Positions 20,396 to 32,140 of a stretch of DNA of 64,000 bases are shown piece after piece. Location of the stretch: NCBI RefSeq assembly GCF_016649425.1, contig NZ_JADRCR010000009.1, positions 124,001 through 188,000 of the forward strand. The letters run 5' to 3'. The first letter of the stretch is position 1, and every line of letters begins with the position of its first letter. The notes below the pieces were generated by a model. That model searched no databases, was not told the origin of the DNA, and worked only from the letters and a program-made list of their open reading frames with translations. A program made the position numbers and the translations under genes. The stretch is from Limnobaculum allomyrinae. Lineage in GTDB: Bacteria > Pseudomonadota > Gammaproteobacteria > Enterobacterales > Enterobacteriaceae.

Positions 20396-21829
20396 ATGAG
20401 TAAAGAAAAAATGTGGAAGCTATTGCTGTTAATAGCCATTCCCATAATTATTGCGTTAATACCGACGCCGGCAGGACTGCCACCAATAGCCTGGTTGCTG
20501 TTTGGCCTCTATCTGGCTGCAATCGTTGGTCTGGTATTAAAACCTTATTCTGAACCGGTTATCTTGCTGGCAACGATTGCGGCAACGGCGGTGGTGATTG
20601 GCCTCTACGGTGGTAAAGATATTAAGATATCTGAAGTGCTGAAAGGCTATTCCTCCGGTACAACCTGGTTAGTATTTGCTGCATTTACGTTGAGTGCCGC
20701 ATTTGTTATTACCGGTCTGGGCAAAAGAATATCGTATATCCTGATTGGTAAACTGGGTGGAACAACGCTGGGTTTAGGTTATGTTACCGCTATTCTCGAT
20801 CTGTTTATTGCTCCGGCTACACCTTCTAACACCGCGCGCGCAGGGGGAATTGTATTCCCGATTATCAACAGCGTGTCCGTAGCATTAGGTTCCGATCCTA
20901 ACGATAGCCCACGTAAAGCGGGTCACTATCTGATGGTTAACGTATATATGGTGACTAAAACCACCAGTTATATGTTCCTGACGGCAATGGCACCTAACGC
21001 GCTGGCATTAGCCATGATGGCAGATATCCTGCACATTAAACTGAGTTGGGCTGGTTGGGCATTGGCTGCCGCAGTTCCGGGACTGATCATGTTGGCGATC
21101 ACACCTTATCTGATTTACAAGATGTATCCGCCAGAGCTGAAAAAAGTTAACAACAAAGAGATTGCAGCAGAAGGGTTGGAAAAACTGGGCCCAATGACGC
21201 TGCGTGAAAAACTGTTGGGTGTGATTTTCGTATTAGCCCTGTCAGGCTGGATTGGCGCTGATTTTATCGGCATTGATGCATCTACTGTGGCACTGTGTGT
21301 TATGGCAGTGACACTGATTCTGGGCGTTGTCACCTGGGATGATGTGCTGAAGAATAAAGGTGGCTGGAACACGCTGATTTGGTACGGCGGTATTATCGGG
21401 ATGTCCGGTGTATTGACTAAAGCTGGATTCTTCGCATGGTTGGCGACCTTTATGGGTGAGCACCTCACGTTTGGTGACCATGCTATGACGGCGTTGTTTG
21501 TTATCATGTTCATCAGCGTTGCCATTCGTTATCTGTTCGCTTCCGGCGGTGCTTATGTGGCGGCAATGGTGCCGGTATTTGCTACTGTTGGTATGGTGGC
21601 CGGTGCGCCACCAATGCTGCTGGCGTTAGGGTTACTGTTCTCTAACTCCTACGGTGGTAGCCTGACTCATTACGGAGGCGCTGCTGCTCCAATCGTGTTC
21701 GGTGCCGGTTATAACGACATTCGTTCATGGTGGATTATTGGTGGTGTGATTGCCTTCCTGAGTCTGTTTGTTCATATGACCATTGGTCTTGGCTGGTGGG
21801 AGCTGTTAATCAGCATGGGCATTATTTAA
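20396..21829 (+). CDS. DASS-family di/tricarboxylate transporter (CitT/TtdT-like)
   Basis: Inner-membrane carboxylate transporter, probably a citrate/succinate-type antiporter. I chose the ATG at 20396 (MSKEKMWKLLLLIA), behind AAGGAGATTGAGAGTA, giving 477 residues. In-frame codons from 20327 have no such site. About 12-14 membrane segments are visible. The DASS substrate/sodium signature occurs twice: APATPSNTARAGG at about 144-156 and LLFSNSYGGSLTHYGG at about 411-426. The sequence resembles both CitT and the tartrate carrier TtdT, so citrate as substrate is inferred from the adjacent lyase operon. Confidence 0.88.
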   Translation: MSKEKMWKLLLLIAIPIIIALIPTPAGLPPIAWLLFGLYLAAIVGLVLKPYSEPVILLATIAATAVVIGLYGGKDIKISEVLKGYSSGTTWLVFAAFTLSAAFVITGLGKRISYILIGKLGGTTLGLGYVTAILDLFIAPATPSNTARAGGIVFPIINSVSVALGSDPNDSPRKAGHYLMVNVYMVTKTTSYMFLTAMAPNALALAMMADILHIKLSWAGWALAAAVPGLIMLAITPYLIYKMYPPELKKVNNKEIAAEGLEKLGPMTLREKLLGVIFVLALSGWIGADFIGIDASTVALCVMAVTLILGVVTWDDVLKNKGGWNTLIWYGGIIGMSGVLTKAGFFAWLATFMGEHLTFGDHAMTALFVIMFISVAIRYLFASGGAYVAAMVPVFATVGMVAGAPPMLLALGLLFSNSYGGSLTHYGGAAAPIVFGAGYNDIRSWWIIGGVIAFLSLFVHMTIGLGWWELLISMGII

Positions 21830-21868
21830 GTCCGATAGTTGATCAATCGTTAACATCATTCCACTGTT

Positions 21869-21901
21869 TAGCCCGCGGTATCCACTGCGGGCTAATTTTT
21901 T
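21869..21901 (+). terminator. Terminator after the DASS transporter
   Basis: TAGCCCGC (21869-21876) pairs with GCGGGCTA (21887-21894), followed by ATTTTTT. Confidence 0.85.
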
Positions 21902-21945
21902 GCGTAATTAATCGTGAATAAAGTAGGTTTAGCGATAAAAACAGG

Positions 21946-21974
21946 TCGACCTTTGGGGGCGACTTCTCTATAAT
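21946..21974 (+). promoter_or_regulatory. Sigma-70 promoter of rplM-rpsI
   Basis: TCGACC (21946-21951) and a perfect TATAAT (21969-21974) are 17 bp apart. Transcription would start near the GC-containing CTTGCGACCCC just downstream, typical of ribosomal-protein promoters. Confidence 0.7.
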
Positions 21975-21980
21975 CTTGCG

Positions 21981-22150
21981 ACCCCACGTTACAACAAAGT
22001 TTTTTTTCCCAGAAACTTTAATGGTGCCGGCATTTAACTGCTCGAAGGGGTAGGTTTGCTGGACTCGATTGGTCGTGTGAGCCTCAACAATGTTTTTAAC
22101 GTTTTGGTGTTCACCAACGTGTGTAACTTTATATTGGGTAAGTTATTTAA
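21981..22150 (+). promoter_or_regulatory. rplM mRNA leader, likely site of L13 autoregulation
   Basis: About 170 untranslated bases precede rplM. A hairpin close to the start codon (ACGTTTTGG ... CCAACGT, 22099-22120) is visible. L13 is known to repress its own operon in E. coli at the mRNA level. That this hairpin is the target is inference. Confidence 0.45.
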
Positions 22151-22579
<429 letters not shown>

Positions 22580-22591
22580 TCGGGATTATAG

Positions 22592-22987
<396 letters not shown>

Positions 22988-23305
22988 TTGTTTGCCCTCC
23001 GGGCAGATGCTTAATGTTAAAAACCCGGTTTATACCGGGTTTTTTTATGGGGTAAGTAAAAAGAATTTTCGCTGTTATTCTGTAGAATTATAAACCCCCT
23101 ACAAAGAATGTTGAATAAATCATCACTGACTTCTGATCAAGATGGCTAAAATCTGCTAGAATAGCCGACGCTTCGTATGCTTATCGATTCAGGTCATTCA
23201 GCTTGCAGGAAGATAATTCATAGCGGAAAGCACAAAATTAGGGGAGTTGTCGTGTCCGACGGCTGCCCATTTCTGGTCATTATTTTGAGAAACTTGGAGG
23301 TTTTC
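22988..23305. other. Spacer between rpsI and sspA
   Basis: 318 bp containing the rpsI terminator and the sspA promoter region. TAGAAT at 23157-23162 is a possible -10 element without a good -35. The sspA ribosome site GGAGG precedes its ATG by seven bases. A 43-codon in-frame extension upstream of sspA exists but is not conserved in the family. Confidence 0.55.
23019..23047 (+). terminator. Terminator after rpsI
   Basis: ACCCGGT (23023-23029) and ACCGGGT (23034-23040) form a hairpin flanked by A5 and T7. Preceded by a smaller GCCC/GGGC hairpin at 22993-23004. Confidence 0.9.
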
Positions 23306-23947
23306 ATGGCTGTCGCTGCCAATAAACGTTCGGTCATGACGCTATTTTCCGGCCCTACAGATATTTTCAGTCATCAAGTACGTATTGTTCTGGCTGAAAA
23401 GGGCGTGAGCGTCGAGATTGAGCAGGTCGACATGGATAACCTGCCGCAGGATTTAATCGATCTTAATCCTTATGGTTCTGTTCCTACTCTGGTTGATCGT
23501 GAGCTGACGTTGTACAAATCTCACATCATTATGGAGTATTTAGATGAGCGTTTCCCTCATCCTCCATTAATGCCAGTGTATCCTGTCGCGCGTGGAACCA
23601 GCCGTCTGATGATGCATCGGATTGAGCAAGACTGGTATTCACTGCTGAATACTATCCTGACTGGCAGTGCTTCAGAGGCTGAATCAGCCCGTAAGCAACT
23701 GCGTGAAGAATTGTTAGCCATTGCTCCGGTATTTAACGAAGCACCTTATTTCATGAGCGAAGAGTTCAGTCTGGTTGATTGCTATCTGGCTCCGCTCTTA
23801 TGGCGTTTACCGCAACTGGGTATTGAACTGACCGGTGCCGGTGCGAAAGAAATTAAACTGTATATGAACCGCGTATTCGAACGTGAAGCATTCCTGGCTT
23901 CTTTAACCGAATCTGAGCGTGAAATGCGCCTGCAAATGCGGGGATAA
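23306..23947 (+). CDS. sspA: Stringent starvation protein A
   Basis: RNA-polymerase-associated GST-fold protein that reduces H-NS levels and is needed for acid tolerance in stationary phase. The start at ATG 23306 (MAVAANKRSVMTLFSGPTD), behind TTGGAGG, gives 213 residues (E. coli 212). The thioredoxin-like domain (about 10-85) is followed by an all-helical C-terminal domain including FSLVDCYLAPLLWRLPQLGIE. The conserved surface segment FPHPPLMPVYPVARG at about 85-99 is intact. Forms an operon with sspB. Confidence 0.98.
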   Translation: MAVAANKRSVMTLFSGPTDIFSHQVRIVLAEKGVSVEIEQVDMDNLPQDLIDLNPYGSVPTLVDRELTLYKSHIIMEYLDERFPHPPLMPVYPVARGTSRLMMHRIEQDWYSLLNTILTGSASEAESARKQLREELLAIAPVFNEAPYFMSEEFSLVDCYLAPLLWRLPQLGIELTGAGAKEIKLYMNRVFEREAFLASLTESEREMRLQMRG

Positions 23948-23952
23948 GAGTG

Positions 23953-24453
23953 ATGGAGCCTACACAGATGACTCCGCGTCGCCCTTATCTGTTACGGGCT
24001 TTTTATGACTGGTTATTGGATAACCAGCTCACTCCCCATTTAGTTGTGGATGTTTCTGTCCCTGGAATTTCTGTTCCAATGGAATTTGCCCGTGACGGTC
24101 AGATAATTTTGAATATTGCGCCTCATGCGGTAGGCAATCTGGAACTGGGGAACGATGACATTCGTTTCAATGCTCGCTTTGGCGGCATACCTCGCCATGT
24201 CCATGTTCCTATGGCAGCAGTTCTGGCTATTTATGCCAGAGAGAACGGTGCAGGTACTATGTTTGAACCGGAACCCGAGTATTTGGAATCCGCGTTCGCT
24301 TATCAGGATACTGATGAGACCGACAGCGACAAATCAGAAACGGGAATTCATCTGGTTTCAGATGAAGAACCAGAGGTTTCTGATAACGGTCCGGGTGATG
24401 ATGAGCCACCTCAACCTCCGCGGGGTCGTCCTGCGTTGAGAGTGGTGAAATAA
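23953..24453 (+). CDS. sspB: ClpXP adaptor SspB
   Basis: Delivers ssrA-tagged proteins and RseA fragments to ClpXP. I chose ATG 23953 (MEPTQMTPRRPYLL). The preceding GTG would add one residue. 166 residues: a substrate-binding domain about 1-115 (YDWLLDNQLTPHLVVDV, GGIPRHVHVPMAAVLAIYARENG), an acidic disordered linker, and the ClpX-binding tail RGRPALRVVK at the very C-terminus. It is five bases from sspA. A terminator follows. Confidence 0.97.
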   Translation: MEPTQMTPRRPYLLRAFYDWLLDNQLTPHLVVDVSVPGISVPMEFARDGQIILNIAPHAVGNLELGNDDIRFNARFGGIPRHVHVPMAAVLAIYARENGAGTMFEPEPEYLESAFAYQDTDETDSDKSETGIHLVSDEEPEVSDNGPGDDEPPQPPRGRPALRVVK

Positions 24454-24471
24454 CGGTACGAGTTTTACAGT

Positions 24472-24502
24472 AAAAAAGGCGGAGATTATCTCTGCCTTTT
24501 TT
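24472..24502 (+). terminator. Terminator after sspB
   Basis: AAAAAAGGCGGAGA, loop TTAT, then TCTCTGCCTTTTTT forms a hairpin with one bulge and a T6 tract. Confidence 0.85.
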
Positions 24503-24530
24503 GTGTCCGAAGATATATTAATAACATAAA

Positions 24531-24559
24531 GAATAGGGCGACCAATGGTCGCCCTATTC
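24531..24559 (-). terminator. Perfect 13-bp hairpin after gltD
   Basis: GAATAGGGCGACC and GGTCGCCCTATTC pair perfectly around AAT. It lies 38 bases past the gltD stop and on the minus strand is followed by TTTATG, so it most likely ends gltBD. It may also act in the other direction. Confidence 0.75.
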
Positions 24560-24597
24560 TTTGTCAGCAGTCTGATTTGTTCAGCGCTGTGTTTAAT

Positions 24598-26019
<1,422 letters not shown>

Positions 26020-26030
26020 TTACCTTCCTC

Positions 26031-29000
26031 TTACTGCGCCTGAATCCGCAACTCAGCGCTGGAACGGCTACGATGGCCGAGCAGTGCTTTGATATCGCTG
26101 GATTTTGGTTTAACCAGGACAAATTTAGTTGCCCACACGGACCAGTTTGCCAGAATCTCTTCTGCTCTGGCGGAACCGGTGTTCTGGATATGTTCGGTTA
26201 ACAATCCACGCAAATGCTCTTCGTGAATGGCTAATGCATCGACTGCCAGTACTTCAACCAGTTCAGGATTAACCCGTTTACGGAACTCATTATCTTCGTC
26301 CAGTACATAAGCGAAACCGCCGGTCATACCCGCACCAAAGTTGATACCGGTACGACCCAGAATACAAACAATGCCGCCGGTCATATATTCACAACCGTTA
26401 TCACCAATGCCTTCTACCACGGTAATGGCACCGGAGTTACGTACGGCAAAACGTTCACCTGCGCGACCTGCGGCGAACAGCTTGCCACCGGTAGCGCCAT
26501 ACAAACAAGTATTACCGATAATGGATGCTTCATGCCCACGGAAAGCAGAACCTACCGGCGGGCGAATAATGATGGTGCCTCCCGCCATACCTTTACCTAC
26601 ATAGTCGTTAGCATCGCCGGTCAGGGTGAGTTCAACCCCACCTGCATTCCACACCCCAAAACTTTGTCCGGCAGTACCGTTAAAGTGAACCTTGATAGGA
26701 TCGCCCGCCAGCCCCTGATCGCCATGTGTCTCGGCGATAGCGCCGGACAGCGCAGCGCCCACTGAACGGTCGGTATTGCGAATATCAAAGTAGAATGATT
26801 TGCTCTGTTTCGCCTGCATGTAAGGCTCAGCCTGAGTCAGAATGGTCTGGTTCAGAATGCCTTTATCAAACGGCGGGTTATTTTCGGTACAAAACAGTGC
26901 CTTGCCAGGATGTGGCTGAGCGCAGTGCAGCAAACCGGAAAGATCCAGACGCTGCTGTTTAGCTGAGAAGCCGTCCAGCTCGGTTAACAGATCGGTGCGG
27001 CCAATCAGGTCGGTTAACTGTGCAATACCCAGTTCAGCCATGATCAGGCGGGTTTCATGAGCAATAAAATTGAAGTAGTTAATTACTCGCTCTGGCAGGC
27101 CGTGATAGTGGTCTGCACGCAGCTTTTCATCCTGAGTGGCTACGCCGGTAGCACAGTTGTTCAGATGGCAAATTCGCAGATATTTGCAGCCTAATGCCAC
27201 CATCGGGCCGGTACCAAAACCGAAGCTTTCAGCACCAAGAATGGCTGCTTTTACAATATCCAGTCCGGTTTTCAGACCGCCATCCACTTGCAGGCGGATC
27301 TTATGGCGCAGGCCGTTAGCCACTAATGCCTGTTGAGTTTCTGCCAGACCTAATTCCCACGGACTGCCTGCATATTTCACCGAGCTTAATGGGCTGGCGC
27401 CTGTGCCGCCATCGTAACCGGCAATGGTAATTAAATCGGCATAGGCTTTGGCAACGCCGGTAGCGATAGTACCAACTCCCGGCTCAGAAACCAGTTTCAC
27501 AGAGATCATGGCTTTATGATTGACCTGTTTGAGGTCAAAAATCAGCTGGGCTAAATCTTCGATAGAGTAGATATCATGATGAGGCGGTGGTGATATCAGG
27601 GTTACACCGGGAACGGAATAACGCAATTTAGCAATATAAGGGGTCACTTTATCCCCCGGCAATTGACCACCTTCTCCTGGTTTTGCACCCTGAGCGACTT
27701 TAATCTGGATAACATCCGCATTGACCAGATAAGCGGGAGTAACGCCAAAACGACCGGAAGCTACCTGCTTGATACGAGAGACTTTATTGGTGCCGTAACG
27801 TACCGGATCTTCACCACCTTCACCGGAATTAGACTTACCACCAATGGTATTCATGGCGATAGCCAGTGATTCATGAGCATCGGGGCTCAGTGCACCAATA
27901 GACATAGCGGCGGTATCAAAACGGGAGAACAGGGATTCTGCCGGTTCAACTTTATCGATAGCAATGGCCTGAGACTCATCCTGTGGTTTTAGCGCCAGTA
28001 AATCACGCAAAGTTGTTACCGGCCGCTTGTTCACCAGGTCGGCATACAGCTTGTAATCTTCATAATTGCCTGATTTCACCGCGGCTTGCAGTGTAGACAC
28101 CACATCCGGGTTGTAAGCATGATACTCACCGCCGTGAACAAACTTGAGTAAACCGCCCTGATCCAGTGGTTTACGTTTCAGCCATGCCCGTTTAGACAAA
28201 TTGAGCAGGTCTTGCTGGAAATCGCTGAAGTGGGCACCGCCGATACGGCTGGATACCCCTTTAAAACAGAGGGCTGTCAACTCAGAATGCAGACCAACGG
28301 CTTCAAACAGTTGAGAGCAACGGTAAGAGGCAACGGTGGAGATGCCCATTTTGGACATAATCTTATACAGTCCCTTATTGATACCATTGCGGTAGTTCAG
28401 CATTACCCGGCGCTGTTGCTTTTCGATAACGCCGTTCTCTACCATTTTGGCCAGCGTTTCATAAGCCAGATAAGGGTAGATAGCGGTAGCGCCAAAGCCT
28501 AACAACACGGCAAAGTGGTGCGGATCGCGGGCGCTGGCGGTTTCAATAATAATGTTGGCATCGCAGCGCAGGTTTGACTCCACCAGACGAGTTTGCAGTG
28601 CTCCTACCGCCATAGGTGCCGGAATGGGTAAACGGTTCGGTGCAATATTGCGGTCAGACAGTACCACCAGTACCGTGCCCTGACGCACTTTCTTCTCCGC
28701 TTCATCGCACATAGCGATAACGGCAGCATGCAAATCCATTTTATCCGGACAGTAAGTGATATCGACCGTGTCGGCGCGGTAATACTCCTCTTTCAGCGTG
28801 GTGAGCTGAACAAAGTCAGAGTACAGCAATACCGGAGAGGTGAAGCTCAGACGGTGAGCCTGTCCTTCCGCTTCACAGAATACGTTCATCTCACGACCAA
28901 TATTGGTGGCCAGTGACATCACATGAGCTTCACGCAGTGGATCGATCGGCGGGTTAGTGACCTGAGCGAACTGCTGACGGAAATAGTCGTAAATAACCCG

Positions 29001-30494
29001 CGGCTTGCTCGATAGCACGGCAAACGGAGTATCATCCCCCATGGAACCGGTAGCTTCCTGGCCATTTTCGCCGATAACGCGGATCACCTGCTCCAGCTCT
29101 TCATTACTGTAGGCGAATTGCTTCTGGTAGGTTTCCAGCAGAGTGTCATCCATTTCACGGCTGCCGACCTGGTCGTCCGGCAGATCTTCAAACGGCGTTA
29201 AACGGCGAACGTTTTTGCTCATCCAGCTCAGATAAGGGTGACGGCTCTTTAAGTCATTATCGGTTTCATTGGTGCGCAGAATTCTGCCGGTGCGGGTATC
29301 GATCACCATTAATTCACCCGGGCCAACGCGGCCTTTTTCAACCACTTCATCCGGTTGATAATCCCAGATACCGACTTCGGAGGCGCAGGTAATCAGCTTA
29401 TCTTTGGTTATCACATAACGTGCAGGGCGCAGGCCGTTACGATCCAGATTACAGGCGGCATAGCGGCCATCTGACATCACGATACCTGCCGGGCCATCCC
29501 ACGGTTCCATATGCATGGAGTTAAAGTCGAAGAAGGCGCGCAGCTCTTCATCCATATCCGGATTGTTCTGCCATGCAGGTGGAACCAACAAGCGCATGGC
29601 TCGAATCAGATCCATCCCGCCGCTCAGAAACAGTTCCAGCATGTTGTCCAGCGAGCTGGAGTCAGAACCGGTTTCATTAACGAACGGTGCTGCATCCTGT
29701 AGGTCAGGAATTAGCGGAGTTTTAAACTTATAGGAGCGGGCTCTGGCCCACTGGCGGTTACCGGTGATGGTATTGATTTCACCATTGTGTGCCAGATAAC
29801 GGAACGGCTGTGCCAACTGCCAGCGGGGTACGGTATTCGTGGAGAAGCGCTGATGAAACAGACAAATAGAGGATTCCAACCGCAGATCCGCCAGATCGAG
29901 ATAAAAACGTGGCAGGTCAACGGGCATACACAGCCCTTTATAGATGCTAACCACGTTTGACAAACTACAAACGTAGAAGGTCTCATCTTGCACTCGTTTT
30001 TCGATACGGCGACGCGCCATAAACAGACGGCGTTCCATATCTAATGAGCGCCATCCTGCCGGGGCGTTAACGAAAATCTGCTCAATACGCGGCAGGGAAG
30101 AGAGCGCAATTTCCCCCAGCATATCCGGATTGGTTGGCACCACACGCCAGCCAATAATTGAAAGGGTTTCTCGTTGAAGCTCTTCTTCAACAATTTTACG
30201 GCTGGCTTCTGCCTCTTCTGCATCCTGACTTAAAAACAGCATGCCGACGGCGTAATTTTTTGCCAGTCTCCAGCCTTGCTCTTCCGCTACCAGACGAAAG
30301 AAACGATCAGGTTTTTGTAGTAATAGTCCACATCCATCGCCGGTTTTACCATCGGATAATATCGCGCCGCGATGCTGCATGCGTGACAGGCCATGAATAG
30401 CCGTTCTGACGACTTTATGGCTAGGCTCGCCTTCTATATGGGCGATAAGGCCGAAGCCACAGTTGTCACGTTCTTTCGACGCGTCGTATAGCAT
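26031..30494 (-). CDS. gltB: Glutamate synthase (NADPH) large subunit GltB
   Basis: Makes two glutamates from glutamine and 2-oxoglutarate. It has 1487 residues. The ATG at 30494 gives a short propeptide MLYDASKERDN before the catalytic nucleophile C12 (NCGFG) of the N-terminal glutamine amidotransferase domain (about 12-420). The FMN/2-oxoglutarate synthase domain (about 800-1170) has SNSGEGGEDPVRYG, GGTGASPLSSVKYAG and the [3Fe-4S] cysteines in CKYLRICHLNNCATG. The C-terminal beta-helix domain ends SSAELRIQAQ. SD GGAG lies nine bases before the start. Operon with gltD. Confidence 0.99.
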   Translation of the reverse strand: MLYDASKERDNCGFGLIAHIEGEPSHKVVRTAIHGLSRMQHRGAILSDGKTGDGCGLLLQKPDRFFRLVAEEQGWRLAKNYAVGMLFLSQDAEEAEASRKIVEEELQRETLSIIGWRVVPTNPDMLGEIALSSLPRIEQIFVNAPAGWRSLDMERRLFMARRRIEKRVQDETFYVCSLSNVVSIYKGLCMPVDLPRFYLDLADLRLESSICLFHQRFSTNTVPRWQLAQPFRYLAHNGEINTITGNRQWARARSYKFKTPLIPDLQDAAPFVNETGSDSSSLDNMLELFLSGGMDLIRAMRLLVPPAWQNNPDMDEELRAFFDFNSMHMEPWDGPAGIVMSDGRYAACNLDRNGLRPARYVITKDKLITCASEVGIWDYQPDEVVEKGRVGPGELMVIDTRTGRILRTNETDNDLKSRHPYLSWMSKNVRRLTPFEDLPDDQVGSREMDDTLLETYQKQFAYSNEELEQVIRVIGENGQEATGSMGDDTPFAVLSSKPRVIYDYFRQQFAQVTNPPIDPLREAHVMSLATNIGREMNVFCEAEGQAHRLSFTSPVLLYSDFVQLTTLKEEYYRADTVDITYCPDKMDLHAAVIAMCDEAEKKVRQGTVLVVLSDRNIAPNRLPIPAPMAVGALQTRLVESNLRCDANIIIETASARDPHHFAVLLGFGATAIYPYLAYETLAKMVENGVIEKQQRRVMLNYRNGINKGLYKIMSKMGISTVASYRCSQLFEAVGLHSELTALCFKGVSSRIGGAHFSDFQQDLLNLSKRAWLKRKPLDQGGLLKFVHGGEYHAYNPDVVSTLQAAVKSGNYEDYKLYADLVNKRPVTTLRDLLALKPQDESQAIAIDKVEPAESLFSRFDTAAMSIGALSPDAHESLAIAMNTIGGKSNSGEGGEDPVRYGTNKVSRIKQVASGRFGVTPAYLVNADVIQIKVAQGAKPGEGGQLPGDKVTPYIAKLRYSVPGVTLISPPPHHDIYSIEDLAQLIFDLKQVNHKAMISVKLVSEPGVGTIATGVAKAYADLITIAGYDGGTGASPLSSVKYAGSPWELGLAETQQALVANGLRHKIRLQVDGGLKTGLDIVKAAILGAESFGFGTGPMVALGCKYLRICHLNNCATGVATQDEKLRADHYHGLPERVINYFNFIAHETRLIMAELGIAQLTDLIGRTDLLTELDGFSAKQQRLDLSGLLHCAQPHPGKALFCTENNPPFDKGILNQTILTQAEPYMQAKQSKSFYFDIRNTDRSVGAALSGAIAETHGDQGLAGDPIKVHFNGTAGQSFGVWNAGGVELTLTGDANDYVGKGMAGGTIIIRPPVGSAFRGHEASIIGNTCLYGATGGKLFAAGRAGERFAVRNSGAITVVEGIGDNGCEYMTGGIVCILGRTGINFGAGMTGGFAYVLDEDNEFRKRVNPELVEVLAVDALAIHEEHLRGLLTEHIQNTGSARAEEILANWSVWATKFVLVKPKSSDIKALLGHRSRSSAELRIQAQ

Positions 30495-31213
30495 GATGTT
30501 GCTCTCCAGTTACCCCATGTGTGTATTTCTGATGTTGTTATAGTTTGCTGTCTATCCGGTAGATAGCGGACACCCCGTTTCCCGTGTTGATAACCACGCT
30601 ATCTGCTATATCCGTTAATTATATTTTTCCAGTCCAGAGAGGGATGTATGGTCAGCGTTATGGGGACACTCCGCATACATAACGCCACTGTTATTGGATA
30701 GCAGAATCTATTCCTTAGATCCTTAAGAATGGCGCTCAACCAACTTAATATACAAAGAGAATTCAGGTCAAATATGCAGCGTAAAACGCACTATTTTATG
30801 CTTTTATGATTATCTAATTGAATATAAAAAGATTTATAACCTATTTGAGATAAGGGTTTTGTTTTTTTATCGCAATAAAATGTGAGCTAAGTCACTGTAC
30901 TATTGGGTGGGAATTATGTTCATCCTCTCCTGATACAGTATATTCTGGTACTATATGTTGGTTTTTAAATTATCTTTAGTATTTAATTGCGTTGTTTGTT
31001 GAGATTATGTTACGGACTGGTTGAGTATCAGTATAAAAAGAAATCATAAAAAGCTAACGTTCTTCATTTTGGCTTATATCAACATTTATTCTGTGCTCAC
31101 AGCCCAACTGATTTGATCTTTATCACTTCGTCACGGGAGAATTAAGCGTACTCTGATGCCCCGTTTTCTCCCGGAGAGATAAGCGAATATTCTTCTAAAA
31201 CATGTGATTAATC
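30495..31213. promoter_or_regulatory. Divergent gltB-yhcC intergenic region
   Basis: 719 bp, AT-rich, no gene seen. A perfect TATAAT on the minus strand (complement of 30618-30623) sits about 125 bases upstream of gltB, but I could not match a -35 at normal spacing. Long AT-rich DNA here fits the Lrp-controlled glt promoter of E. coli. Lrp binding is inference. Confidence 0.5.
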
Positions 31214-32140
31214 ATGCAACTGAATCAACATATCAATATGTTTGGCGCTGATTTACAGCAACGCTACGGCGAAAAAATTCATAAGCTGACGCTGCATGGC
31301 GGGTTCAGTTGTCCTAACCGCGACGGTACGGTAGGTCGGGGAGGATGTACTTTCTGTAATGTGGCTTCGTTTTCAGATGAGGCACAGCAGCATCAGAGTA
31401 TTGCAGAACAGTTGGTTCGTCAGGCGAAGAAGGCGAATCGGGCCAGCCGTTATCTGGCCTATTTTCAGGCCTATACCAGTACTTATGCAGAGATTTGCCT
31501 GCTGCGTGATATGTATCAACAGGCGCTGTCACAGGCGGATATTGTTGGGATCTGTGTTGGTACTCGCCCTGATTGTGTATCGGAAGCGGTATTAGATTTA
31601 CTATCAGGCTATTGTCAACAAGGGTATGAAGTGTGGCTGGAACTGGGGCTACAAAGTGCTCACGATAAAACCCTGAAAAAAATTAATCGTGGTCATGATT
31701 TTGCCTGTTATCAGACAACAACGATTGCCGCCCGGCAGCGGGGAATTAAAGTATGTACTCACCTGATTGCCGGATTGCCAGGGGAAAGCATCAATGACAA
31801 TTTAGCGACGGTTGCCAGAGTGGCGGAAACGGGTACCGATGGTTTAAAACTTCATCCTTTACATATTGTCACCGGTAGCACTATGGCAAAAGCCTGGCAG
31901 GCCGATCGCCTGACGGCTCTGGAACTGGAAGAGTACGTACAACGCGCCGGTGAAATGATCCGCCATACGCCGGTTGATATTATTTATCACCGGATTTCGG
32001 CTACGGCACGGCGCCCAACCCTGCTAGCGCCGCTGTGGTGTGAAAACCGCTGGCTGGCGATGAATGCTATTGAGACGTATCTTATTGAGATGGGGAATCA
32101 GGGATCGGCTTTGGGGCAAAGCTTTATTCCTTGCGGGTAG
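31214..32140 (+). CDS. yhcC: Radical SAM protein YhcC
   Basis: 308 residues, a member of the radical SAM family conserved next to gltB and arcB in enterobacteria. The cluster-binding cysteines are C33, C45 and C48 in the spacing C-X11-C-X2-C (SCPNRDGTVGRGGCTFC) rather than the standard CX3CX2C. This longer spacing is characteristic of the YhcC/TIGR01212 group. Further motifs are TRPDC, EVWLELGLQSAHDKTL and HLIAGLPGE. The physiological role is not well established, so no reaction is claimed. Confidence 0.94.
   Translation: MQLNQHINMFGADLQQRYGEKIHKLTLHGGFSCPNRDGTVGRGGCTFCNVASFSDEAQQHQSIAEQLVRQAKKANRASRYLAYFQAYTSTYAEICLLRDMYQQALSQADIVGICVGTRPDCVSEAVLDLLSGYCQQGYEVWLELGLQSAHDKTLKKINRGHDFACYQTTTIAARQRGIKVCTHLIAGLPGESINDNLATVARVAETGTDGLKLHPLHIVTGSTMAKAWQADRLTALELEEYVQRAGEMIRHTPVDIIYHRISATARRPTLLAPLWCENRWLAMNAIETYLIEMGNQGSALGQSFIPCG

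Larger units (their letters stand above)
21830..22150. other. Spacer with transporter terminator, rplM promoter and long rplM leader
   Basis: 321 bp without a gene. It carries the terminator of the DASS transporter, a strong sigma-70 promoter and about 170 bases of untranslated rplM leader, each listed separately. Confidence 0.75.

Noticed and set aside
23177-23305. 43-codon N-terminal extension of sspA
   Set aside because: The extension is not found in the family, and a near-ideal GGAGG site precedes the ATG at 23306.
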